From Bacteroidales bacterium (GTDB lineage Bacteria > Bacteroidota > Bacteroidia > Bacteroidales > Muribaculaceae), in NCBI GenBank assembly GCA_019420545.1, contig JAHZGZ010000011.1, positions 1 to 7,286 on the forward strand: a stretch of DNA of 7,286 nucleotides, written 5' to 3'. Both the position numbers and the translations under genes were made by a program. The first letter of the stretch is position 1, and the number at the start of each line of letters is the position of its first letter. Positions 1 through 6,040 of the stretch are shown piece by piece. Under the pieces are notes generated by a model. The model had not been told where the DNA came from. It searched no databases and saw only the letters and a program-made list of their open reading frames with translations.

Positions 1-615
1 TTTGCCGGCGACGCATACACTCAGCTCCCTGTCACGAGCGATTTCTCGTCGGCCAAGATGTTCCTCAACAGTATCTCTACAGAGATGGTTCCCACTCAGG
101 GTACGGCCATCGGTGCCGCTGTCGACATGGCGGTGACGTCGTTCTCGCCCGATGAAGAAGTTCACAAGGCGATCATAATCATCACTGACGGCGAAAACTT
201 CGAGGACGATCCCGTCGCTGCCGTTCAGGCAGCCGCCAAGCAGGGCATACAGGTCGATGTGATCGGCCTCGGCTCGGCCAAGGGTGCTCTCATACCCATC
301 GGGCGCGACGGGCAGTTCCTCCGCGATGACAACGGTACCCCTGTAACCACACGCCTCAACGAGGAGATGGCCCAGAAGATCGCACAGGCCGGCGAAGGTA
401 TCTATGTGCAAGGAGCATCGTCAAGCGTAGTAAAGGATATCGACGAGCAGCTCAAGACGCTCGCCACATCGTCGCTTGAAAAGGTTACATATCAGGCCAG
501 TGCCGAGCAATTCCCCGTGTTCGCATGGCTCGCTTTGGCTTTCCTTATAGCCGACATGCTTCTCCCCGAGCGCAAGATCGGCTGGCTCAAGAAATTCAAC
601 TTCTTTGGTAAATAG
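1..615 (+). CDS. batB: BatB, vWA-domain membrane protein of the Bat operon (5'-truncated by window edge)
   Basis: The reading frame is open from base 1, so the gene begins upstream; 204 C-terminal residues are visible. They are the second half of a von Willebrand factor A domain followed by a membrane helix. The conserved stretch QGTAIG (nt 97-114) contains the Thr of the metal-ion-dependent adhesion site, and the strand ending ITDGE (nt 181-195) carries its Asp. The first metal motif, DxSxS, must lie outside the window. A hydrophobic segment at about nt 511-570 is followed by a basic tail (ERKIGWLKK), fitting a C-terminal anchor with a short cytoplasmic end. BatA and BatB are paralogous vWA proteins. 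I call BatB because a BatC-type TPR gene follows after 3 nt, the usual order. The family is thought to bind partners through the metal site in an envelope complex. The oxygen-tolerance role is the family's historical label and cannot be read from the sequence. Confidence 0.93.
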   Translation, partial: FAGDAYTQLPVTSDFSSAKMFLNSISTEMVPTQGTAIGAAVDMAVTSFSPDEEVHKAIIIITDGENFEDDPVAAVQAAAKQGIQVDVIGLGSAKGALIPIGRDGQFLRDDNGTPVTTRLNEEMAQKIAQAGEGIYVQGASSSVVKDIDEQLKTLATSSLEKVTYQASAEQFPVFAWLALAFLIADMLLPERKIGWLKKFNFFGK

Positions 616-618
616 CCT

Positions 619-1476
619 ATGTCACTACTTACACGCAACATATCCGTTATCCTTGCTTCGGTAGCCATACTGGTGGTGCCTGCGGTGGCTTCTGCCGCCG
701 ACAAGCCTGCCGATAATTCGACCCGCAAGGAGCGCAACCATATACGTGCCGGCAACAAGCATTACGAAGAAAAACGCTTCGCCGACGCCGAGGTCGAGTA
801 CCGCAAGGCGCTTGAAGAGAACGCCATGAGCGAGAAAGCGATGTACAATCTCGCCGTGTCGCTCCTGCGTCAGGCCGGAAACGCCGACCCCAACAACGAG
901 AACAACCCCATTGCCGAGGCACAGTCGCTCCTTACCGATCTGGCCAAGACCGCCAATGACGATGCTATCAGTGAACGTTCGTTCTATAATCTCGGGAACA
1001 TGGCATTCAACCAGCAGCAGTACGACCAGGCCATTAATATGTACAAGGGCGCGCTGCGCAAGAATCCCGACAACGACAAGGCCCGCGAGAATCTGCGTCT
1101 GGCCCAGCTCAAAAAGCAGGAGCAGGAACAACAGCAGCAGAATCAGGACCAGAACAAAGATCAGAACAAGGATCAGCAGGATCAGAACAAAGATCAAAAC
1201 AAAGACCAGAATAAGGATCAGAACAAAGACCAGAATAAGGATCAGAACAAGGACCAGAATAAGGATCAGAACAAAGACCAGAATAAAGATCAGAACAAGG
1301 ATCAGCAGAAACCACAGCAGCAGCCTCAGCAACAGCAGGGTGGCATCAGCGACGCCAACGCAGCCAAAATCCTCAAGACTATGGAGAATAAGGAGAACGC
1401 TACCCGACGCAAGGTGCAGGAGATGCAGAAAAAGGAGGCCCAGGGCGGACGCCGCACTACCGGCCCGCAGTGGTAG
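619..1476 (+). CDS. batC: BatC, periplasmic TPR protein with a DQNK-repeat linker
   Basis: 285 residues. Residues 1-26 form a signal peptide (hydrophobic core 8-24, AxA-type site before A27). TPR-type helices follow at about 41-85 (for example AGNKHYEEKRFADAEVEY) and 119-165 (YNLGNMAFNQQQYDQAI). Residues 166-176 are Gln/Glu-rich. Residues 177-231 are nearly pure Asp-Gln-Asn-Lys tetrapeptides, then a PQQQ-type stretch. A C-terminal motif at about 244-274 (SDANAAKILKTMENKENATR onwards) resembles the conserved end of BatC proteins. The gene therefore consists of two conserved blocks joined by an expanded low-complexity linker. The ATG lies 3 nt after the batB stop, which suggests translational coupling; no Shine-Dalgarno sequence is visible, as is normal for Bacteroidetes. 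TPRs mediate protein contacts, so a scaffold role with BatB, BatD and BatE in the periplasm is the likely job. The family assignment is firm; the molecular role is inferred. Confidence 0.92.
   Translation: MSLLTRNISVILASVAILVVPAVASAADKPADNSTRKERNHIRAGNKHYEEKRFADAEVEYRKALEENAMSEKAMYNLAVSLLRQAGNADPNNENNPIAEAQSLLTDLAKTANDDAISERSFYNLGNMAFNQQQYDQAINMYKGALRKNPDNDKARENLRLAQLKKQEQEQQQQNQDQNKDQNKDQQDQNKDQNKDQNKDQNKDQNKDQNKDQNKDQNKDQNKDQNKDQQKPQQQPQQQQGGISDANAAKILKTMENKENATRRKVQEMQKKEAQGGRRTTGPQW
1147..1311 (+). repeat. In-frame 12-bp tandem repeat (minisatellite) inside batC
   Basis: Twelve exact DQNK-coding units of 12 bp are present: two at 1147-1170 and ten at 1180-1299. They are interrupted by one 9-bp DQQ unit (1171-1179) and closed by a DQQK unit (1300-1311). 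Units differ only at synonymous third positions (gac/gat, aat/aac, aaa/aag and one caa). From 1204 to 1299 these variants alternate, giving four copies of a 24-bp unit. Because 12 is a multiple of three, gain or loss of units keeps the batC frame. The array also holds no stop in several other frames, which creates long spurious ORFs. Confidence 0.97.
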
Positions 1477-1565
1477 ACTGCGTCATGTATCTCTCCCGCA
1501 TACTGCGTCCGCTGCCGGGAAATGGTACTTACCTTGGTTTTGAGTAAGATTAACAGAATATTGCA

Positions 1566-3368
1566 ATGACACGAAGGATATTGATGACCATGCTCATGAT
1601 GGTGCTCGTTACGGCGGCTGCCGTTGCCGAGACATCATTTACGGTGATACCGCCGCGCACCGTAATAGCAGGCAATAAGTTTAACGTCACTTTCCGACTG
1701 AAAGACGGCGAAGGTTCCGGGCTGAAAGCTCCGGAAATAAAGGGATGTACGCTGCTTTACGGTCCGTCGACCTCACGTATGCAGAATTATCAGTGGATCA
1801 ACGGACAGGCGTCGTCGTCAACCACCGTCGACTACTCCTTCACCTACCGTGCCGACAATCCCGGCAACTATACCATCGGCGAGGCACGTATCACCGCCGG
1901 CGGGAAAACATACACCACACGTCAGGCCACATTCACCGTGCTCCCGCCCGACAAGGCACAGCAGGGCGGACAGCCTGCGGCACGTGTCGACGATATCGGC
2001 ACACAGAGTGCCGACCGTGCCGTCAATGCCAACGATGTGCTTGTGCGCATTATCCTCAACAAGACCCGCGCCTACGAGCAGGAGGCCATAGTCTGCACCA
2101 TAAAGCTTTACACAAAACATAGCATCAGTTCGTTCATACCTACCACGCAGCCGTCGTTCGACGGATTCCTGATCGACGAGATACCCCTCAACCCCACCCT
2201 CAACGAGGTAGAGCATTACAACGGTCAGAACTACATGACCGCCGTGCTCAAGCAATGTATCATCTTCCCCCAGAAATCGGGCAAGCTCACCATCAATTCC
2301 GGGAAATACGACGTGACGATAGTGCAGTATGAGCGCATGGGCGGCTTCTGGGGTGGAAGCAGACCGGTAGAACGACAGATAAAGACTACTTCCAACTCCG
2401 CGTCGATAGTGATCGATCCGCTGCCGCAGCCGCAGCCCGAAGGATTTACCGGCGCGGTAGGCAAGTTCAGCATCGACAGCAGGCTCAGCGGCCAGGTGTT
2501 CAAGACCAACGAGGCTGCATCGCTCGTATATACCATCAAGGGAACCGGCAATATAAAATATGTAAAGGAACCGGTAATCGACTTCCCTACCGAGTTTGAG
2601 CAGTATCAGCCACAGATCGACATAGACTCGCATGTGTCGGGCAGCAATGTCACCGGCACGATGACGATCGACTATACATTCGTGCCGCAGAGCGTTGGCT
2701 CGTTCACTATCGGTGCCGACAAGTTTGTATATTTCGACCCGGAAAGCCGCCAGTATGTCACCCTCGGCACTCCGTCGTACGACATAAAGGTGCTTCAGGG
2801 TGCAGCCACATCGTCGGCTGTCGCCGGAAAGCAGAGCGTATCAAGCAAGAATTCCGATATCCTTCACATCAAGCTCGGCGACCTTGACCTTCAGAAGAGT
2901 CATACATATATATACAACTCCTGGTGGTATTGGCCATGCTATGTGCTGCTGCTGGCGATCCTTGTGGTTGTGGTATGGCTTTACAGCAAGCAGGCCCGTC
3001 TGAATGCCGATGTACAGGGGCGTCGTCTTGCCCGTGCGGGCAAGGTGGCACGCCGCAGACTCAAGAGTGTGCAGAAGGCCATGGCAGCCCACGATTCCGA
3101 CCGCTTCTATGCCGAACTGCTCGGAGCGATATGGGGCTATCTCGGCGACAAGCTCAGTCTGCCGGCATCGCAGCTCACACGCGACAATATCGCCGGACAG
3201 CTTGATGCTTTCGGCGCCCCCAAGGAACTCGCCGACACTTTTATCGGTCTTATCGATGAGTGCGAGATGGCCCGCTACTCTCCGGCCCGTTCCGACGAGC
3301 AGATAGAGCAACTCTACAATGAGGCCTCACGCGCAATGAATGAAATGGAAGGCATACGAAAGAAATAA
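1566..3368 (+). CDS. batD: BatD family protein (oxygen-tolerance family)
   Basis: 600 residues, a usual length for BatD. Residues 1-21 are a signal peptide (basic MTRR, hydrophobic core, cleavage likely after AVA). The next 430 or so residues are beta-rich and periplasmic. They open with the family-typical start (SFTVIPPRTVIAGNKFNVTF) and contain several Ig-like segments, including one near 300-410 (FSIDSRLSGQVFKTNEA; VDYTF-like strands). One membrane helix spans about 455-474, after an aromatic WWYWP entry. The last 125 residues are helical and basic at first (RRLARAGKVARRRLKS), so cytoplasmic. The first ATG is preferred over the internal Mets at 7, 9, 11 and 12 because it supplies the positive n-region. 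An 89-nt gap separates it from batC, the widest in the operon, and I see no convincing promoter there. The likely role is a membrane-tethered periplasmic partner of the BatA/BatB vWA proteins, possibly binding them or cell-wall components. That role is inferred. Confidence 0.93.
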   Translation: MTRRILMTMLMMVLVTAAAVAETSFTVIPPRTVIAGNKFNVTFRLKDGEGSGLKAPEIKGCTLLYGPSTSRMQNYQWINGQASSSTTVDYSFTYRADNPGNYTIGEARITAGGKTYTTRQATFTVLPPDKAQQGGQPAARVDDIGTQSADRAVNANDVLVRIILNKTRAYEQEAIVCTIKLYTKHSISSFIPTTQPSFDGFLIDEIPLNPTLNEVEHYNGQNYMTAVLKQCIIFPQKSGKLTINSGKYDVTIVQYERMGGFWGGSRPVERQIKTTSNSASIVIDPLPQPQPEGFTGAVGKFSIDSRLSGQVFKTNEAASLVYTIKGTGNIKYVKEPVIDFPTEFEQYQPQIDIDSHVSGSNVTGTMTIDYTFVPQSVGSFTIGADKFVYFDPESRQYVTLGTPSYDIKVLQGAATSSAVAGKQSVSSKNSDILHIKLGDLDLQKSHTYIYNSWWYWPCYVLLLAILVVVVWLYSKQARLNADVQGRRLARAGKVARRRLKSVQKAMAAHDSDRFYAELLGAIWGYLGDKLSLPASQLTRDNIAGQLDAFGAPKELADTFIGLIDECEMARYSPARSDEQIEQLYNEASRAMNEMEGIRKK

Positions 3369-3383
3369 CTTCATCATCCTACA

Positions 3384-4172
3384 ATGAACTCCAGATTATC
3401 ATATATCATAGCATTTCTGCTGCTTGTATGCCAGGCGCCGTATGCCGTGGCTCAGTCGCTGACAGAGCGCGCCGACTCGGCGTATTCAACCGATAATTTT
3501 GCCGAAGCGACCGCACTCTACCAGCAGATTGCCGCCAAAGAAGGCACATCAAGCAATCTTTTCTATAATCTCGGCAACTGCTACTACCGTCAGGGCAAAC
3601 CGGGAATGGCCATACTGTATTATGAGCGGGCTCTGCGTCTTGACCCGTCGAACGCCGACGCACGCGCCAATCTTGCGTTCGTCAACACGAAGATCACCGA
3701 CGAGCCGGGCGACCGCGGAATGTTCATATCCAACACGGTAAACGGTTTTGCATGCCGTCTGTCGGGCAATGTATGGGCCGGAATTGCAATCGGATGCTTC
3801 ATACTGATGCTCGGAGCGGTAGCCCTGTATATTTTTTCGTCGTATGTGCCGTTACGTAAGGTAGGATTTTTCGGAGGATTCGTGTTACTGGCCCTGTGCA
3901 TCATCGCCAATGTCTTCGCCTCGGTATCGACGCGCTACTCCACGAGCCACGACCGAGCCGTGGTTATCGACCCTTCGACACTGCTCAGCACATCCCCGCG
4001 TGTACCCAAGGATCGTTCCGAAGAGGCCATGTTGCTTCACGAGGGCACTTGCGTGGAGATTCTTGACTCGGTGACAACACGCATCGACTCCACAACGATG
4101 AAATGGTATGATGTGAAAGTCGACAACGATCACCGCGCATGGATCAACGGCAAGGCTATCGCCATCATCTGA
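3384..4172 (+). CDS. batE: BatE, TPR and SH3-like membrane protein
   Basis: 262 residues, starting 15 nt after the batD stop. Residues 1-23 form a signal peptide (cleavage after AVA, leaving Q24). Residues about 26-104 are TPR helices: ERADSAYSTDNFAEATALY, then LFYNLGNCYYRQGKPGMAI, then YYERALRLDPSNADARANLA. Two membrane helices follow at about 131-152 and 159-180, joined by a short turn (SSYVPLRK). The last 70 residues (about 191-262) look like a bacterial SH3 domain, with strands such as HEGTCVEILD and WYDVKVDNDHRAWINGKAI. This TPR, two-helix, SH3 layout is characteristic of BatE and places both end domains on the periplasmic side. It is probably the last gene of the operon, since a new promoter appears about 90 nt downstream. 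I find no clear intrinsic terminator directly after it. SH3b domains often touch peptidoglycan or protein partners; which applies here is unknown. Confidence 0.93.
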   Translation: MNSRLSYIIAFLLLVCQAPYAVAQSLTERADSAYSTDNFAEATALYQQIAAKEGTSSNLFYNLGNCYYRQGKPGMAILYYERALRLDPSNADARANLAFVNTKITDEPGDRGMFISNTVNGFACRLSGNVWAGIAIGCFILMLGAVALYIFSSYVPLRKVGFFGGFVLLALCIIANVFASVSTRYSTSHDRAVVIDPSTLLSTSPRVPKDRSEEAMLLHEGTCVEILDSVTTRIDSTTMKWYDVKVDNDHRAWINGKAIAII

Positions 4173-4261
4173 AAAGACTGATATACATCACATTACCACA
4201 GATACGCAACGATAGGTTGAAAAAACATGTTGTAAAACAGAAAACATTATCGGCCGTAAAA

Positions 4262-4293
4262 TTTGTTTTTATTGTCGGAATAACCTAATTTAG
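4262..4293 (+). promoter_or_regulatory. Candidate Bacteroidetes-type promoter for the HTH / stress-protein unit
   Basis: A TTTG box at 4262-4265, a 20-nt spacer and TAATTTAG at 4286-4293 match the Bacteroidetes pattern (TTTG, 19-21 nt, TAnnTTTG) with one mismatch in the second box. Transcription would start near 4300, giving a leader of about 80 nt before the ATG at 4380. It lies in the AT-richer 207-nt gap after batE. That gap also holds a perfect 8-bp palindrome, AACATGTT, at 4224-4231, which may be chance. Confidence 0.5.
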
Positions 4294-4379
4294 GGAAATC
4301 AAGATACCCGGTGCCTCACATAGTAGCCGCGCGCGTGTATCATGTTGAATTAATTATTCACAATAAAAACTATAGTATC

Positions 4380-4640
4380 ATGACAAAGACTATTTCTTTC
4401 AACGATCTTCGCCGTATCAAAGACAGCCTTCCCGACGGCTCGATGCACAGAATCGCCGATCAACTCAATACTACGGTACAGACAGTACGCAATTACTTCG
4501 GTGGAAGTAACTATGAGTTTGGCAACAACTGCGGCGTGCATATCGAGCCGGGCCCCGACGGAGGCATTGTAGTACTTGACGATACTACCATCTACGACAT
4601 GGCTATCGCCATCCTCGAAGAAAACGCCGCAGAAAAGTAA
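4380..4640 (+). CDS. Small helix-turn-helix DNA-binding protein
   Basis: 86 residues from the ATG at 4380. A GTG at 4311 in the same frame would add 23 residues, but that extension does not resemble the conserved core, and the AT-rich sequence just before the ATG looks like a normal Bacteroidetes translation start. Residues about 22-42 form a helix-turn-helix: MHRIADQLNTTVQTVRNYFG, with helix RIADQL, a turn at N30-T32 and recognition helix VQTVRNYF. A Gly-rich middle (NNCGVHIEPGPDGG, 49-62) and an acidic C-terminal helix (DDTTIYDMAIAILEE) follow. Small proteins of this look are annotated as DNA-binding proteins in Bacteroidales; I know of no established function. The stress-protein gene starts 29 nt downstream, so the two are probably co-transcribed. 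It may act as a local regulator or a nucleoid-associated protein, which is an inference from size and motif. Confidence 0.82.
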   Translation: MTKTISFNDLRRIKDSLPDGSMHRIADQLNTTVQTVRNYFGGSNYEFGNNCGVHIEPGPDGGIVVLDDTTIYDMAIAILEENAAEK

Positions 4641-4669
4641 CCCGAACGATACACCTCCCCACTCCACTC

Positions 4670-5794
4670 ATGGCAGAAGACCGGCTGATAACAGTTGCGA
4701 TACACACCTACGACCATGCTATCGCTCTCAAGACCCTGCTTGAAGGCGAGGGCGTGAAAGCCGTGTTGCAGAATGTGAATCTGTCAGCGCCGGTGGTAAG
4801 TTCCGGAGTGAGAGTGCGCATCCTTGAGAGCGACCTGCCCAAAGCGTTGCGCATCATCGAAAACCGCGACATATTTTTACCTATGCCCGGCGAAGGCGAA
4901 AAGCGTCAGGACGGACACTTCATCCTTGTGCCTGTCGATTTCACCGACCATTCGCTCAATGCCGTGGACATAGCCTTCGGTATCGCCGCCCGGCATCATA
5001 GCCGTATTGTGCTTGTCAATGCGTTCCTTGATCCGGATATCGCTATACCGTCGCAACTCTCCGACACACTCAGTTATGAAGACGTGGCCGATGCGGAGTT
5101 GCGACGTGAACTTGACAGCGAGGCCCGGCGCACTATGGAGCTGTTTGCCCGTAGGCTGAGAGAGCGCATAAAGTCGGCCGAGCTTCCGGCTGTGAAGTTC
5201 ACAACCGAAGTGCTTGAAGGGTTGCCTGAAGAGGTTATCACCGAGTATGCCAAGGAAAAGAATCCATCGCTTATCGTGATGGGGACGCGTGAAAGCGACA
5301 AGAAGGGGCGCGAGCTGGTAGGCAGTGTGACTGCCGAAGTGCTCGACTCCTGCCGTTTCCCGATCATCACCATTCCCGAATCGGCATCGTTCGGCAAGCT
5401 TTCAGATCTGCATCACACGGTATTGTTCTGTAATCTTGATCAGAATGATATTCTCGCTATGGATGCCCTGTACAGTCTGTTTGCCGACGAGCATCTGTAT
5501 GTCACCCTGCTAAGTATTCCTGATAAAAAGGGGATGATACGCCGTAAGGCCTCATCGGTCGAACCGTTGCTGGAATATTGCCGCGAGCATTACCCGCGCT
5601 TCGAGTACCAGAAAGTCACGATGTCGCCCGGCAATATAGTGGATGATTTTGAGGCTCTCGGCCAAAAACGCCATATTGACTTCATAATCGTGCCCAACAA
5701 GAAGAAAAATATGTTCGCGCGCCTGTTTAACCCGTCGCTCGCCCATCGCCTTCTTTTCCATTCCGATATCCCGATGATGGCGATTCCGGTGTGA
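4670..5794 (+). CDS. Universal stress protein with DUF2007-like N-terminus and degenerate second USP domain
   Basis: 374 residues, no signal peptide, so cytoplasmic. Residues 5-66 resemble the DUF2007 signal-transducing domain (HAIALKTLLEGEGVKAVL, then VRVRILESDLPKALRII). Residues 83-236 form a universal stress protein domain. It starts with strand FILVPVDFT, whose D90 is at the usual nucleotide-contact position, and reaches LIVMGTRES, with G205 and then G218-S219 exactly 13 residues later. This is the GxxG(9x)GS nucleotide loop, but the middle Gly is replaced by E208. Residues 249-374 repeat the fold (TVLFCNLD through SDIPMMAIPV), but the loop glycines are replaced (N343, P355) with only S356 kept, so ATP binding there is unlikely. 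Tandem USP proteins often pair one active and one structural domain. Being 29 nt after the HTH gene, it probably shares the promoter at 4262. Its role in stress sensing or survival is inferred from the family; the substrate and partner are unknown. Confidence 0.86.
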   Translation: MAEDRLITVAIHTYDHAIALKTLLEGEGVKAVLQNVNLSAPVVSSGVRVRILESDLPKALRIIENRDIFLPMPGEGEKRQDGHFILVPVDFTDHSLNAVDIAFGIAARHHSRIVLVNAFLDPDIAIPSQLSDTLSYEDVADAELRRELDSEARRTMELFARRLRERIKSAELPAVKFTTEVLEGLPEEVITEYAKEKNPSLIVMGTRESDKKGRELVGSVTAEVLDSCRFPIITIPESASFGKLSDLHHTVLFCNLDQNDILAMDALYSLFADEHLYVTLLSIPDKKGMIRRKASSVEPLLEYCREHYPRFEYQKVTMSPGNIVDDFEALGQKRHIDFIIVPNKKKNMFARLFNPSLAHRLLFHSDIPMMAIPV

Positions 5795-5837
5795 GACCGG
5801 CATACAGTAAAAAAAAATCACAAAATTCAAGTAGCAC

Positions 5838-5873
5838 GTGGCTGCATCTGTCAGAAATGTACGATGCAGCCAC
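5838..5873 (+). terminator. Perfect 11-bp hairpin, probable terminator after the stress-protein gene
   Basis: GTGGCTGCATC (5838-5848) and GATGCAGCCAC (5863-5873) are exact reverse complements around a 14-nt loop, 44 nt after the stop at 5794. What follows is AT-rich (AAATTATTTC) but not a clean U-tract, so the intrinsic-terminator reading is plausible and not certain. A run of nine A at 5809-5817 lies upstream of the hairpin. It would give a U-run on the opposite strand, though about 20 nt from the stem. Confidence 0.55.
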
Positions 5874-5890
5874 AAATTATTTCATAGCAT

Positions 5891-5921
5891 TTTGTCAAAC
5901 CGCAGGATTGGAGTATATTTG
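5891..5921 (+). promoter_or_regulatory. Near-perfect Bacteroidetes promoter for the secreted protein gene
   Basis: TTTG at 5891-5894, a 19-nt spacer and TATATTTG at 5914-5921 match the Bacteroidetes housekeeping consensus exactly (TTTG, then TAnnTTTG). It sits just after the hairpin at 5838-5873 and before the ATG at 6041. Transcription should start near 5928, leaving a leader of about 110 nt. This spacing and full match make it the best-supported regulatory site in the window. Confidence 0.78.
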
Positions 5922-6040
5922 CGACGTAAAGATTGCGTTGCTGCTTAGGGATGCGTCTTAATAATTATTTGTTTACCTGACATGTCGCGTCGCATATTTC
6001 CGTAATCGGGCGGCATAAATTTCATTTTACTGCGTATTTT

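Noticed and set aside
1147..1311. Possible CRISPR array
   Set aside because: Units are 12 bp, contiguous and without spacers, and they encode protein in frame with batC.
625..1332. 235-residue minus-strand ORF, rich in Leu, Val and Ile
   Set aside because: It is the reverse reading of the batC DQNK array, which is stop-free because its period is 12 bp. The protein is monotonous, and the opposite strand has a clear family match.
911..1543. 210-residue + strand ORF in another frame, Arg/Thr/Ile-rich
   Set aside because: It overlaps batC and depends on the same repeat for its length; no recognisable domain.
1485..1547. 20-codon ORF in the batC-batD gap
   Set aside because: It is too short, shows no conserved feature or initiation signal, and is expected by chance.
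1818..2633. 271-residue minus-strand ORF opposite batD
   Set aside because: It lies wholly within batD, whose frame has a signal peptide, family motifs and a membrane helix; the antisense product shows nothing recognisable.
2841..3311. 156-residue minus-strand ORF opposite the batD C-terminus
   Set aside because: It is a shadow of a GC-rich coding region with no domain and no promoter evidence.
4311..4379. GTG-initiated N-terminal extension of the HTH protein
   Set aside because: The extra 23 residues look unlike the conserved core, and the ATG at 4380 is preceded by the AT-rich context expected in Bacteroidetes and gives a compact 86-residue protein.
5857..5961. 34-codon ORF between the stress-protein gene and the secreted-protein gene
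   Set aside because: It starts inside the hairpin loop and runs across the strong promoter at 5891-5921, so the regulatory reading explains the sequence better.
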